Positions 24,379 to 35,234 of a DNA stretch of 64,000 nt are shown in pieces. Every line of letters starts with the position of its first letter. Position 1 is the stretch's first letter. Source of the DNA: Viola odorata (Eukaryota; Streptophyta; Magnoliopsida; Malpighiales; Violaceae); the NCBI GenBank assembly GCA_963691705.1, contig OY829538.1, positions 19,990,443 to 20,054,442 on the forward strand, in the 5' to 3' direction. A program made the translations under genes and the position numbers. The notes under the pieces were generated by a model. It had not been told where the DNA came from and searched no databases. It was given only the letters and a program-made list of their open reading frames with translations.

Positions 24379-24884
24379 TGTTGTAAATATAATAATATTA
24401 CAAAGGTTGACCATGCCATTGATTGTGCAACGGCTGTATTATCATTCTCCTTAATGGCCTTGATTGTGCAACGGTTGTAACCTCTCCTTCCAATGGTTGT
24501 AATGGCCTTGATTGTGTCATAATCCTCTCCCATTATCTCTACAATAATTGGGTAGATTCTTTTCCTCCCTATAAATAGGACCTACTCCATCTACCAAAAG
24601 AAAAAGAGAAAAAATACTACACTCATATTGAGAGCGTTATTTCCTGGTTATTATTCTATTGTTGTTCTTGCTGTTCTGGTTCTCGATTTCTAAATTGGAT
24701 GAAATCGTTTTATCCTGGGGGAAATAAATTCCTTTAGGACAGTGTTTCTACGCGACTCGATCTTTGTGTTCCTAACTTTATTTTGCAGATATTCCAAGAA
24801 AGATATTCAGCTTACCTGGTGAACCGTCTTGATCAAGCGAAAACGTCCTGACCAAGAGACCAGCTAAGATAGATTTTTTCAACA
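24379..24884 (+). repeat. Copia LTR, right copy (506 bp)
   Basis: TGTTG...CAACA ends, with the same TATA-like CTATAAATAGG (about 24569-24579). It is followed by ATGGC, which nearly matches the ATGGT that precedes the left truncated LTR. Confidence 0.85.
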
Positions 24885-25084
24885 ATGGCAGTGAGGGAGA
24901 GGAAGAAAAATGGAGAGGGAGAGGGTGAGGGTGGATGGTGATGGCGTGGGTGATGGCAGAGGAGAGTTGAGGGAGAGGGTGAGTAGGCTTGGAAAAAATG
25001 GAGAGGGGGAGGTTAAGATGGTGATTGAAAGTTGAGGTCAACAAATCTGATGGTGGAGGATGCGAGTGAGGAAAAGAGAAAAAA

Positions 25085-25443
25085 ATAAAGGTGAGTGTTA
25101 TTATTATTATCCGGTTCGAGCTATAACTCGAGAAATCTCTATTGAACCCGATAGAAACTCGAACCAAAAAATACTAAAAATATGAAATAAAACGGAATAA
25201 AATAAAATGACACGAAACAAAATAAATTACGGTCCGAGAAATCTCGTTTAGAACTGATAAAAACTCGAACAAAAAATATTAAAATACGAGCAAAACGGAA
25301 AGACACGAAATAAAATAAAAATAAATAGTAAATAGATGGAAATAATAATAATAATAATAAAAATAAGATCGAAATTAAGTGAAAATAAAATGCGGATATA
25401 CTATGATAAAAAATGATGATTAATCAAAAATTAGGTATCAACA
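25085..25443 (-). repeat. Inverted fragment of an Ogre-like LTR (5' end)
   Basis: Read on the minus strand it begins TGTTGATACCTAATTTTTGA, like the start of the Ogre-like LTR at 46263 (TGTTGATAACCGAATTTTGA). It continues with TTTTTAGTATTTTT and TTCGAG...ATCGGGTT stretches like those at 46570-46625. It holds two diverged ~105-bp tandem units (about 25127-25325). Confidence 0.5.
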
Positions 25444-25811
25444 AATAGTAATTACTAATTTGAATTTTAGATTGTTTCTTTTTTTTTTACTTTTGATATA
25501 CTTGATATTATATTTTGATATATTATAAAATGTCATATCCGTTAGTATGAAAATTTACCGGTTCAATCCGGTTTAATTATCTAAGATTGAACGGTTCAAA
25601 ATGGTCGAACTCGGTTAAACCCGGTCGAACCAGAAATTTTTCATTTATAAATTGTTTTCTTCATTCTATGGGTAAATTTTAATATAGGGGTATAATGGTT
25701 AAATAAGTAAAATGAAATCATTTCTTAGTGATACCAAACAATGTGTTCATTTCAATTCAATTGAATTCTTTCAATTCTATATTGTTTTGGGTTTTCGCAA
25801 ACACTTTTCAG

Positions 25812-26164
25812 GTTGGCGACACTCTCGTCTTCAACTACAACAACCAATTCCACAACGTGAAGCAAGTTAATCTTCAAGATTTCCAGTCTTGCAATCTGAC
25901 TTCCCCACTTACCACCTACATCAATGGTTCTGAACAGTTACCTTTGACAATCCGGGCCACTTCATTCGCGGGTTTCCTAGTCACTGCTCAGTCGGGCAAA
26001 AAGTTCAGGTGTCAATTACCTCCGCACCATCTCCGAATCCAAGCCCTACTCCTGCCGAATCTCACTCCGGTTTCTCAACACTTTCTGGATCTCCTACCAT
26101 GTATCACTTCTCCCCGACTATGATTGTTTTGAGTGCAACATATTTTCTTTTAGTATGTCGATAA
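25812..26164 (+). pseudogene. Phytocyanin (plastocyanin-like) last exon, frameshifted
   Basis: The acceptor TTTTCAG at 25811 precedes VGDTLVFNYNNQFHNVKQV, the signature of phytocyanin exon 2. A one-base loss near 25950 shifts the frame. The shifted frame then gives NPGHFIRGFPSHCSVGQKVQV, a Ser/Pro-rich linker and a hydrophobic end like a GPI-anchor signal, stopping at 26162-26164. The usual copper-ligand Cys in FICGFPGHC is Arg here. Exon 1 (signal peptide and first strands) is not found within 8 kb upstream, where the copia composite lies. Family members are secreted or GPI-anchored cell-surface proteins; this copy looks dead. Confidence 0.7.
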
Positions 26165-26442
26165 AGTATTTTTTGGCTATATCTTAAGTTAATTTTCTGT
26201 TACCGGTCACTTTAATATTTTTCTTAGGCTTAATGATTCTATTAGTCCCTACGCTTTTACTTTTGGAGCACAAAGGTCACTGCTTTTCACATTGGACCTC
26301 TGAGATCCCTATGTTGTAAATTGGACTCTAAAGGTCTTTGTGTTTACAAACTCAGATTTGCATATTTTTCAGAAATTAAAAAAAACTATTTTCCTATATT
26401 ATTATCCCAAATATAGTTGCCCTTGTATTTGTTCAAAATATA
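26165..26442. other. Intergenic spacer before the mariner-like element
   Basis: Phytocyanin 3' sequence, then a stretch (26228-26395) with repeated 'tttgtg/ctct' phrases of the kind seen in old transposon relics. No gene. Confidence 0.4.
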
Positions 26443-26474
26443 CTCCCTCCGGTAAAAAATAAACGTCATTTTAG
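26443..26474 (+). repeat. Left terminal inverted repeat of the MLE
   Basis: CTCCCTCCGG start preceded by TA; about 26 of 32 positions match the inverted right end. Confidence 0.85.
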
Positions 26475-26941
26475 GTATTTTCACACATATTAAGGTAACG
26501 ATTGGTTCGTAGAAATTGAGACATTTTATGATTGTTGTACCCTTGGACTGTTAGTAAAATTTCAACTGACCCATCGGCTTATGGTTCAGCTTCTGGAGGG
26601 AAGCTTGGCTTGAAAATAAAGCCTCCGTTTTAGCGCGGCTGGGCTGCATGTGTGGCAGGGGGGAACGACATCGTTTATGTTAGGAAATGAAGCCATCGAC
26701 TCCAAAATTTCAAACAACCGCCATTGCTCACTTCAACCTTTTGCATCAGTCCGCCAAAAAATGGGAATGAAAATTTGAAATAATTTCAAATTTCTTAAAG
26801 TTCACGCCTTCTAATTCAATTGTATCTATGTACTCATATTCACTTAAAAAAATATTTTTATCTATAGAGCCAGAATAACCCTCATCCATATTTTCTCTCT
26901 CAAACCCAAACCCCTATTATTCTTTGATTTTGATTAAAAAA

Positions 26942-27223
26942 ATGGAGCATAATGATTTTGATCCATTCTCTGACTTCAGCGACAACCCTTCTATACCTGA
27001 ATATTTACTTCCATTGGTTAGTCAGAGCCAGAACATCCAAACTTACGAATATGAAGAAGAGGACAAGTTGGTTGAGCTCCAAAATTCAGAGGAAGTAGAC
27101 GATGACGACATCCTAGACATGGAATCTCAGCCGCAAAGTGGTGACGAATATAATCCATCTTTCATACAAAACTTAATTTTATTAATTATCCTAACAATCT
27201 TTTGTTTTCATTTTTCTAAGTAA
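26942..27223 (+). CDS. Acidic N-terminal frame, probably the 5' exon of the MLE transposase
   Basis: The frame opens at MEHNDFDPFSDFSDNP and is very acidic (EYEEEDKLVELQ, EEVDDDDILDME). It lies about 0.5 kb inside the left TIR, on the transposase strand and just before the HTH region. Plant MLE transposases commonly start with an acidic, poorly conserved stretch, so this may be their first exon. I could not fix the splice donor. It may instead be an independent small ORF. Confidence 0.4.
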   Translation: MEHNDFDPFSDFSDNPSIPEYLLPLVSQSQNIQTYEYEEEDKLVELQNSEEVDDDDILDMESQPQSGDEYNPSFIQNLILLIILTIFCFHFSK

Positions 27224-27244
27224 TTTCTAGGTTGTGAGTTCCAT

Positions 27245-28174
27245 GACAAGAATTTGCAAAGCAACAGAGAAAAGAGTTAACTGATGATGAAAGGGCAGTT
27301 GTGTATGGGTTTATGTTGCAGAAGAGTGCTAATGGGAAGCTGAAGGGAGGGACAACAACTGAGGTTTCCCAAGCCTTTAACATATCAATACGTTCTGTCC
27401 AGAGGTTGTGGAAACGGGGGAAAGAGTCTAGGAATCATAAGATTTCCCTCAACAGTCACAAGATTTCCCTCAACAGAGTTAAAAATTTTGGAAGGAAAAG
27501 GGTCTAAGTTGATTTGGAAAAAATCCGAGAGATCTCTTTGAGGAAGAGGACCACGTTGAGGAATCTCTCTACAGCACTGAGAGTGTCCAGAGGAACTAGC
27601 CTCATCAAATATGAAGAGTGATGAGCTCAGGCGGCATACTAATGCCATCAAACCAATTTTGATAGAGGCTAATCGACTTCAACGTATTGAGCATTGTCTC
27701 TCAATGATGGATCCTGATTCAGAACCTTGTAATCCGACTTTCACAGAGATGAAAAATGTGGTGCACATCAATGAGAAGTGGTTTCAAATGACCAAGAAGA
27801 CACAAACCTACTACTTGTTGGCAGACGAAGATGACCCAGTAAGGAAGATAAAAAACTCTAACTTTATACCTAAAATTATGTTCTTAGCGGCTGTAGCTAG
27901 GCATAGGTATGGCTCGGATGGTAATTGCATATTTGATGGAAAAATAAGAGTCTTTCCTTTGGTCAATGAAGTTTCTGCTTTTAGGTCTAGTGAAAATAGA
28001 TTGATAGGATCATTAGAAATAAAGGCAATTGATAAGATAGACAAGCAAGTGATTAGAGAATTTATGATTACTAAGATTTTGTCTGCAATTATGGATAGGT
28101 GGCCTAGAGATAGCATTGGAGATCCAATCATAATACAACAGGACAATGTGAAAACCCATATCCTAGTTGATGAT
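27245..28174 (+). pseudogene. MLE transposase, left part (HTH and first two catalytic residues), interrupted by R3
   Basis: The frame reads KELTDDERAVVYGFML, then EVSQAFNISIRSVQRLWKRG (helix-turn-helix), then a TAA where plant homologues read through (GRKRV/VDLEKI), then a frameshift near 27617. It then reads VVHINEKWFQM, where the first catalytic Asp (normally HIDEKW) is Asn, and IIIQQDNVKTH with the second Asp. R3 is inserted at 28175. The downstream part is at 40611-41005. The enzyme would cut and paste the MLE at TA sites; this copy cannot work, because of the stop, the frameshift, the Asn change and the insertion. Confidence 0.8.
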
Positions 28175-28770
28175 TGATAACAATACCCCTGACAACAAGG
28201 GCATTTTCATCTTATACCCCACGGTGGGGGAAAAAAACTGCTACTACCACCCCGACAGCATCGAGGCTATCGCCTCTCTCTACGTGATCGACACTGGGAT
28301 GGTCGACATCAGCGAGGAGGTCCCACACAACACACTATCATGACGCAGGGCGTTATCCCATCCCAGGCCAAGCTAGGCATCTCGAGAGGAGCGTAGACGT
28401 TGCCTTGCCTAGGTAACGCCTACCCCCATATCTATATCTAACACAGCGATAGCGCATTCCATCAGCGAGGCACTCTAACCCCCCTCCCCCCCCCCCCCCC
28501 CCCCGACGGGAGCGTTAGCACCTTGTGACCAAGATCACTCAGAAATGCTCCATTTTTTCCTATAAATACCTCTGCCACAACGGAGGAAGGTAAGCCTAAG
28601 ATTGGTACCAAAAGCTCTGCTATTTTACACAGCCATACTGACTTAAGCATCAGAGTGTTTACGCCGGAGACCCCCTCCGCCGTTGTGCAGGTACATCGGA
28701 CGCAGTGGACGGTCGACCTCAAGAACCATAATCCTCTACTACCCTTCAGCAAACCGTCCGAATCTTATCA
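28175..28770 (+). repeat. 5' LTR of R3 (596 bp)
   Basis: TGATAA...TTATCA ends, and a TATA box TATAAATA at 28561-28568. A C-rich homopolymer of about 30 nt (28478-28504), broken by one T, accounts for most of the length difference from the 3' LTR, which has only seven C there. Confidence 0.9.
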
Positions 28771-28771
28771 A

Positions 28772-28793
28772 ATTGGTGCTCTCGTTGAGAGCT
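28772..28793 (+). other. Primer-binding-site region of R3
   Basis: ATTGGTGCTCTCGTTGAGAG begins one base after the LTR, the usual place of a retroelement primer site. It contains a small perfect hairpin (GCTCTC/GAGAGC). I do not assign the tRNA. Confidence 0.5.
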
Positions 28794-28855
28794 TTGGCTT
28801 CATTAAGTGAGCGTCCTTAATAGCCAAGCTCTGTTTTCTTAAAGTTTGGAGGATT

Positions 28856-29990
28856 ATGGATTCCAACCCAGATCCCGCACTGTCCCAGTCTTCTAGCCTC
28901 CCGTTTTCTACTCGTAGGCGACCCTTCCCTTTCGCCACCACTGACGCTTCCACCATGGTGCAAGAAGTTCCACTAGGCACGTCGGATCCCTCTTTTGAGC
29001 AAGTGGCGGGAACATTTGCATCCCAGACATATACTCCTTTATCTCATATGCTAGGACCCAGTTACTCTATCCCCCATTCGAGGGCACCCGCGGTAGATGG
29101 TGTAGGCAATCCTCTTGCGAATTCAATAACGGCCCTTCGATCCCAGCTAGACCAGCTGACAGAACTAGCTGCAGGATTTACGCCTCATATTTCGGGACCT
29201 AGCGTGCCTTCTCATATAGTCTTTACTCCATCCATCGTCGCTGACCGACCACTGTCACCTCGGCAATCCAGAGGCCTTCCTTTATCCCTACCTTTGACAT
29301 CAGCCCCTGTCGGAGTCATGCAACATGCGCATAGACGTGCTGAACCATCTGAGCAGCATAGGAGGGAAGCTCCTGTCCTTGAAGAGGAACGATGGGACGG
29401 TGAATATAGAGAGGGATAACAGGCGAGATGAGATGTTCAGGGACCCATCTCCTAGGCACAGTGAGAGATCGAGTAGCAGAAGACATCGAACTCGAACGCT
29501 AAGAAGTCGCAGCCAATCTCCTAGGCGGCATCGTGGATATGATTTTTGAGCTCAAAGACAGCTTAACGAACTTTCTCCTCCTCGTCAACCACAGGGGATT
29601 CCTAATGATAACAACGGTCACCCATTCAGCCACCGTGTGAGACATCACCGGGTCAATCGGCATGTAAAACTTCCCGTGGAATCATATGATGGCACGAAGG
29701 ATCCTAATTCTCATCTTAATAAGGTGAAAGATTTTGTACAGTTTCAAACTCACAGTGACGCTGCGTTATGTCAAATCTTTGTAATGACGCTATCTGGTGT
29801 AGTGCGTCTTTGGTTCGAGGGACTTCCGGTAGGTTCCATTGATAATTTTTCCCAACTGGAAGCTAAATTTTGGAGCCGGTTCAGTTTGGATGTTCCTATT
29901 AGGAAATCTGCGGCAGCAATATTCGATATTCATCGAAAGCCACAAGAATCCTTGAAGGATTTTTTGAGTCGTTTTGATCTGGAGATGTCG
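28856..29990 (+). pseudogene. R3 gag fragment
   Basis: An ATG at 28856 (MDSNPDPALSQ) opens a Pro/Ser-rich N-terminal region with SITALRSQLDQL. After a frameshift near 29400 come an Arg/Ser-rich stretch and a stop at 29547. The retrotransposon gag domain follows: KLPVESYDGTKDPNSHL, RLWFEGLPVGSIDNFSQLE, SRFSLDVPIRKS, LKDFLSRFDLEMS. The zinc knuckle is missing because the sequence changes directly into RNase H at about 29990-30000. Confidence 0.75.
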
Positions 29991-30390
29991 CTAACGCCTG
30001 GGGTCATCATTTTGCAGCCGCTGTCCAACAACGCGGCCGAGTACGAAGCATTACTGGCTGGACTCAAAATAGGCAACAATTTCTTCATTGAAGCTACGCG
30101 CGATGCAGGAACAATGCGCGATCCACAGCTAAAGATACGGGGGGACTCTAAATTGATAATAGATCAAGTCTTGGGAAATTCCCAAGCCCGAGAACCCATC
30201 ATGATCCAATACCTTGCAAAGGTAAAACGTGAGCTAACAGAGACATAGGGAAAGGGCATTCAAGTCTGCTTCGAGCATATTCCTCGAGAAGATAATAGTG
30301 AGGCTGATAATCTCGCTAAAATAGCAGTTAACTCGGCAGCCTCCATACCCAAAGATGTGCGCTACGGTGTGATAAGCTCCGACTTTATCA
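29991..30390 (+). pseudogene. R3 second-type (aRNH) RNase H fragment fused to gag
   Basis: LSNNAAEYEALLAGLKIG, LKIRGDSKLIIDQVLGN and, after an in-frame stop, EDNSEADNLAKIAV are the middle and end of the plant 'archaeal-type' RNase H found beside integrase in Tat-lineage elements. The first catalytic Asp region is absent. The frame runs on from gag without a break, so a deletion, not a stop, created the fusion. Confidence 0.7.
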
Positions 30391-30403
30391 CGGTGAGATA
30401 CCA

Positions 30404-31699
30404 GTGCCCTCTTTCATGGAAGAACAAGTGTCCCTTTGTGTAGAAGAAGTGGAGAGTGATTGGAGAATCCCCGTTGTGAAATATTTGAAACATGATGAGC
30501 TGCCAGTAGATAGCACCGAAAAGAGGAAAATTTTGAAACAAGCGGCACGGTGCACATACTACAACGGAGAGTTGATTCAAATATGTTTCTCTCATCCAGC
30601 CGCAAAGTGCATAACGGAGCAGGAAGACCTCCACACTTTGCGAGAAATCCATGAAGGAATATGCGGCATGCACGTGGCTGGTGACACCCTAGCGGCACAG
30701 GTCTTTTGTTAAGGATTTTACTGGCCCACCATTCACAGAGACTATCACAACTTTGTGAAGTCTTGTCAGAAATGTCAGGAATACGCCAAGATCCCTCGAA
30801 GACCAGCCGTGCAAATCTCAGAAATTGTTGCCCCTTGCCCGTTTGCCAAATGGGGAATCGATATTTTAGGCCCATTTCCAAAGGCTAGGTCCCAACTAAA
30901 ATTTGTGGTTGTGGCGGTAGATTATTTCACGAGATGGGCAGAAGCAGAGGCGGTAGCCAACATTACGATGGAAAGAATTTGGCGCTTCTTTAAATATCAA
31001 GTCATAATCCGATTTGGGGTACCTCGCATATTGGTCAGCGACAACGGAACGCAATTCACGAGCGAATTTTTTAGAAATCAGTGCGCGGAATTCCAAATCG
31101 AACAAATATTCTCTTCTGTAGCGCACCCGCAAACCAACGGTCAGGCTGAAGTGACCAATCGTAGTATCCTCAGTGGCATCAAGAGGAACCTAGAAGGTTC
31201 TAAAAAGAAATGGGCAGATGAACTGCCGTATGTAATGTGGGCCTATCGCATGACCGTCAAAACTACCACAGGAGAAACCCCCTTTGCGTTAGCCTTTGGC
31301 ACAGAGGCTGTTACGCCGGTAGAAATTGGCACCTTGAGCCTTTGAGTGACATATTTCAATGAAGAAATAAATGAAGAAAGGTTACGTGCTAACCTTGACG
31401 CGCTGCCAGAGGTACAAGAGGAGGCTCTCTTGAAAACCTTGCATTACAAAAGAAAAATGGCGCAATACCATAACAGACAAGTCAAAGAGCGGCTGCTCAA
31501 AGTGGGAGATTTAGTGCTTAGAGACAAGCGAGTGGCAGGGCAACGCATGGGAAAACTCTGCCCAAATTGGGACGGGCCATATCGCGTCAACAGCGTCATC
31601 GGAAAGGGAGCATATCATTTGGAAACACTTGACGGTACTCCCTTACCAAACTCCTGGAATATATCCCGTTTGAAACTATATCATGCTAGAAGCTAATCT
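30404..31699 (+). pseudogene. R3 integrase
   Basis: HHCC zinc-binding part (HEGICGMH...CQKCQEYA), catalytic core with GIDILGPF (Asp), LVSDNGTQF (Asp) and HPQTNGQAEVTNR (Glu), then a C-terminal part with VGDLVLRDK and KLCPNWDGPYRV. Two in-frame stops, TAA at about 30710 and TGA at 31343, interrupt an otherwise single frame. It would insert element cDNA into chromosomes; this copy cannot make a full protein. Confidence 0.85.
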
Positions 31700-31796
31700 C
31701 TCCTGTTTGACATTGTTAACATTGCTCTAACGCATGAATGAAAGGCATTTCTTGTGCACATTATGACGAATCATATACAGATAACGAAGAATGCCA

Positions 31797-32292
31797 GGAG
31801 TGAAAATCCTATCCTTGTGATGGCTGGTCCTGATCAGACAGCTCACTAAGACGAGGCACGCCCTGGCATAAATAGCATTGGGAGTGAAAATCCTATCCTT
31901 GTGGTAACCGTGCTAACACAGACGACCCATTAAGACGAGGCACGCCCCAACGCCCCCGGGAATGAAAATCCTATCCTTGTGGCAACCGTGCTCACATAGA
32001 CGGCCCACTAAGACGAGGCACGTCCCGACATCCTTGGGAGTGAAAATCCTATCCTTGTGGTAGCCGTGCTCACATAGACGGGCCATTAAGACGAGGCACG
32101 CCCCAAAGAGGTAGTAACTCCGTCATGGAAGTGAAAATCCTATCCTTGTGGTAACCGTGCTCACACAGACGGACCACTAAGATGAGGCACGCTCCAGGAA
32201 CGCAAGGTTTCAACGCTTGGGAGTGAAAATCCTATCCTTGTGATGGCCGGTCCTGATCAAATGGCTCACTAAGACGAGGCACTCCCTAAGCC
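31797..32292 (+). repeat. Six-unit tandem repeat downstream of R3 integrase
   Basis: TGAAAATCCTATCCTTGTG starts six units at 31801, 31884, 31963, 32041, 32132 and 32224 (spacing 78-92 bp). Each unit also contains ACTAAGACGAGGCACGCCC-like sequence. Tandem repeats in this position are a known trait of Retand-type and other Tat elements. Confidence 0.85.
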
Positions 32293-32926
32293 GATCGTTG
32301 GCATTTGAAACAAGGAGAGATATCCCAGCTAGTAACCGAGCGGTTGATACCCGGTGAAGTTGGGCTGGAGAGATGTCGCAACAACAACAATATCATAAAC
32401 AAACTTAGCAAGGCTAAGTGATCCCCCTAACAACAAAGGGCGACATTAAGCTATATATGGCAGGAATGGAAATAATAATTTTATTCATTGGAACATCATC
32501 AAAGAGATAATGATAATGCAGAATTAAATTCTTGATTCTCAAACAAAGAAAAAAGCACGTAGAGGCACTGCAGGAAAGTCTTCCTCAGAAAACGAGCTGG
32601 TGTGACTGTCATAAAAGTGCTAAGTCTCTAAAGACAGAAATATCTTGGCAATCATGAATGATGTGCGCATGCAAACGCAACAGTTGACTAACCATATAAG
32701 GTACGATGTCCACATTATTGTGATCTTAGTAATAAAGCCTACTAACCATGATTGTGGCAGTAATATCATGAGACAAGACCAGCAAAGAAATCATAGACAA
32801 AAAGCAATGGCTTGAAGAGAAATTGATATCGTCAGAATCACAAAATATCCTCACAAGGATAGACAAAAACATATCAACAGCAAAAATCAAGAAGCAAAGC
32901 GCGAGACCTACGGAGTGGCTAACGCG
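32293..32926. other. R3 non-coding spacer between repeat block and antisense genes
   Basis: No frame or repeat stands out. It may contain the 3' ends of both the sense and antisense transcripts. Confidence 0.4.
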
Positions 32927-35234
32927 TTATTTTCCCTGTTTGGCGGCCTTTGAACTGTAGAAATCCTCGTCGGACACGTGTAAGGACTTGTCCTTAAAAT
33001 ATACAGAAAGAGCGTCAATCTGAAGGTGGTCCAACCCGTGATGGCGCATGAAGCCCTCAGACATAAGCATTGCCCCCTCCTTCAGATACCAACGACATTT
33101 CTCAGCAGAAAGGCTAAGGTCGGCAGCCAATTCAGCGTTTCTCTGCCTTTCTAACGCTAGCCCAGCCTCTCCCTCAGAAAGGCGTATGCTTAAAGCGACG
33201 CTCCTATGCTTTTCTTCCCCTAACGCGAGCCTGGCAGCCTCCGCCTCTTGCTTAGCAGCATTAGCCTCTTGCCTAGCCGTCTCTGCCTCTTGCCTGGCAG
33301 CCATCACAACATCCAAAAGACCTTGACGCTCAATCGTCAATCTGTCTATTTCTCTCTGCTTGTCCGCCGCCTCCATAACGTTAGCCTCCTCCATGTAATG
33401 AGTATGACAGAAGGAAGAAAACATCTGAGAGCGAAGGAAATCCATGCGCCCCTGGTGACTCTTGGCTAAAAATACATCCCTTTCCCTTTGATGTGACATT
33501 ATTCAAGCCGCCAACAGAGATGTAGATGCAAGAACAACCTCAGCGCTATCAGTCTCTAAGGCTTGAAAAACTCTCTAAGGCCACCCAGGTTAACGCGATG
33601 AGTGGGAAAGCTGGGAGGAGCGTACGGAGTTACGCCAACTATAAAGTTAGAAGCAGAATTATCCCTCGCGGTAGCAAGCGGGGACAAAGGAACAAAAAAC
33701 AGTGCAGGAGGAGAAGGAGGGCGGTCAGCAGAGCCCTCTACGGTAGAGACAAAAGACTCACCACCACCGATTGTCTCATAACCCAGCATGTCTGAACTAA
33801 AACCTACAGCACCAGAGGTAGAATGGAGGGGAGAGTCAGCAAAAGCATGGGGATCGATAGCAGGGTCAGCACTTTGAGGCTGCCCGAAAGGCGCGCCACC
33901 CCTTGTGGCAGTCGTCAAGGGTGGATTAACGCCAAATGACGACGGGCTACTTTAAAGGTCGTGACGAACCTTCTTCCGGCGCTCGGCAAGCTCATTCGCA
34001 AAGGACATATCTTCGTGAGGAAGAGAACGAGTGGAAGTGGGGCCAATTCCTAAGAAAATGAAATACAATAAGGAAACGGCAAAAGAACGAAGAAACCAGG
34101 AGCGGCAACAAATAGATATACCTGAGCAGAAGGAGAAGCCAAAGGAATCCCGGTAGGAATCAAACCAGCAGACACTTCTGAAGAAGCGGTAGCCTGAGAA
34201 AGAGTGGGGGGCACGACGATTGCTTTTTTACTTCTTTTCCTTCTCGTAATGCGCACTCGCGAAGACGACGCTTGAACAGTGCTGACAGTAGCGGCAACTC
34301 CTTGAGAAAGCGACGCGACTAAAGTAACACCGATAGCCCCACCCTCAGCGGCAGCAGCAGCGGCGACAGCCTGGGTCCTTCTCGCTTGCTCCCTTCTCTT
34401 TTTCCTCCGAATGTATTCGGGCTCCCAACCAGGCGGAACCACTGCATAGTCACGAAAAACGTTAGCGTTAGCACTTCCCAGCAACGCGAAGAAAGAAGGA
34501 TAAACACTCACCCATTTTACACTCTGTAACTGCCACCCCGTTTGCCACTTTACGAGTGTCAACACTAAAGTCCATTTGGAGCAGCGTCTTTAGCCAACTA
34601 TCCTCCGAATCGGAGTGTGGTTTTCTGCTACCCCAGGCCCCATATTTGATTTCTTCGTTGAAACCGGTCCTCCACAAAGGCTCGGGCAGGTTAACAACAA
34701 AAAATTCTTCTTTCCAACGAGGAACAGAAGACTCGATACCCATAAGTTTCCAAGTAAAGGGCTTCAGTGAGTCATCGTCATAGTGGGGTGATATTCATAT
34801 TACCCCCTTGCGAGAATACAATTGGAAAATATCATGAAGCAACGCTAGCGAAGGGGACTCAATCCCTTTGAACCGGCATAACGCCGCAAAATCACTGACA
34901 ATGCAAATTGCGTTAGGACTCAGTTGGGCCCGATTCAAGTCAGAATCGGCCAGCAAAAGTTTTACAAGCGGGTCAAGGGGAAGCCGAAACCCATGGTCAA
35001 ACAGCTTGGCATACAATATCCTACTATTATTGGGCAATGCACTATTAAGGCGGAGAGGGTAGAAGCAACACTAATAGAGTAACCCTGGGGAAGCTAAACA
35101 TTGAAATCGGACAGAAAACGATGAACTAAGGGCAAAGTGTAAAGAGAAGTGGGGGTATTATTGATTTTCTCCTCCCCAACAGATTTTTAGGAACTTTCCC
35201 CCTCAGCAGATTTTGAAGAACGAGTCTTCGCCAT
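32927..35234 (-). pseudogene. R3 antisense gene A: transposon-type N-domain, linker and long coiled coil, several exons
   Basis: It starts MAKTRSSKSAEGE at 35234. The N-domain contains ILYAKLFDHGFRLPLDPLV and LNRAQLSPNAIC. Exon 1 ends ATGG/GTGAGTG near 34513. An exon reading VVPPGWEPEYIRRKKRREQA follows after ATGCAG and ends CTCAG/GTATAT near 34121; a further exon opens GIGPTSTRSLP. The C-terminal part (33499-32927) is a strong coiled coil (ARQEAETARQEANAAKQEAE). Early stops and a frameshift near 35050 make it a pseudogene here. It is a paralogue of gene B. Function unknown. Confidence 0.6.

Larger units (their letters stand above)
17766..24884 (+). mobile_element. Copia-type composite with one truncated and two complete LTRs
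   Basis: Order: the first ~80 bp of an LTR (17766-17848), a captured gag fragment, internal region copy 1 with the last codons of copia RNase H (18686-20106), LTR (20107-20612), AT-rich internal region (20613-22952), internal region copy 2 (22953-24378), LTR (24379-24884). LTRs start TGTTGTAAAT and end TTTTTTCAACA. The outer flanks are ATGGT (17761-17765) and ATGGC (24885-24889), a possible 5-bp target duplication with one mismatch. No complete gag-pol remains, so it is non-autonomous. Confidence 0.75.

Noticed and set aside
24778..25167. 129-codon minus frame rich in Pro, Ser and His
   Set aside because: Low-complexity CT-rich DNA partly overlapping the copia LTR; no family resemblance.
28771..28800. 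tRNA-like or attachment-site reading of the hairpin after the R3 5' LTR
   Set aside because: The position right after an LTR makes a primer-binding site the simpler explanation; no tRNA fold is present.
33048..33795. Plus-strand frames opposite antisense gene A
   Set aside because: Shadows of the antisense coding frame, whose coiled coil gives low-complexity complements (Ala/Ser/Leu).
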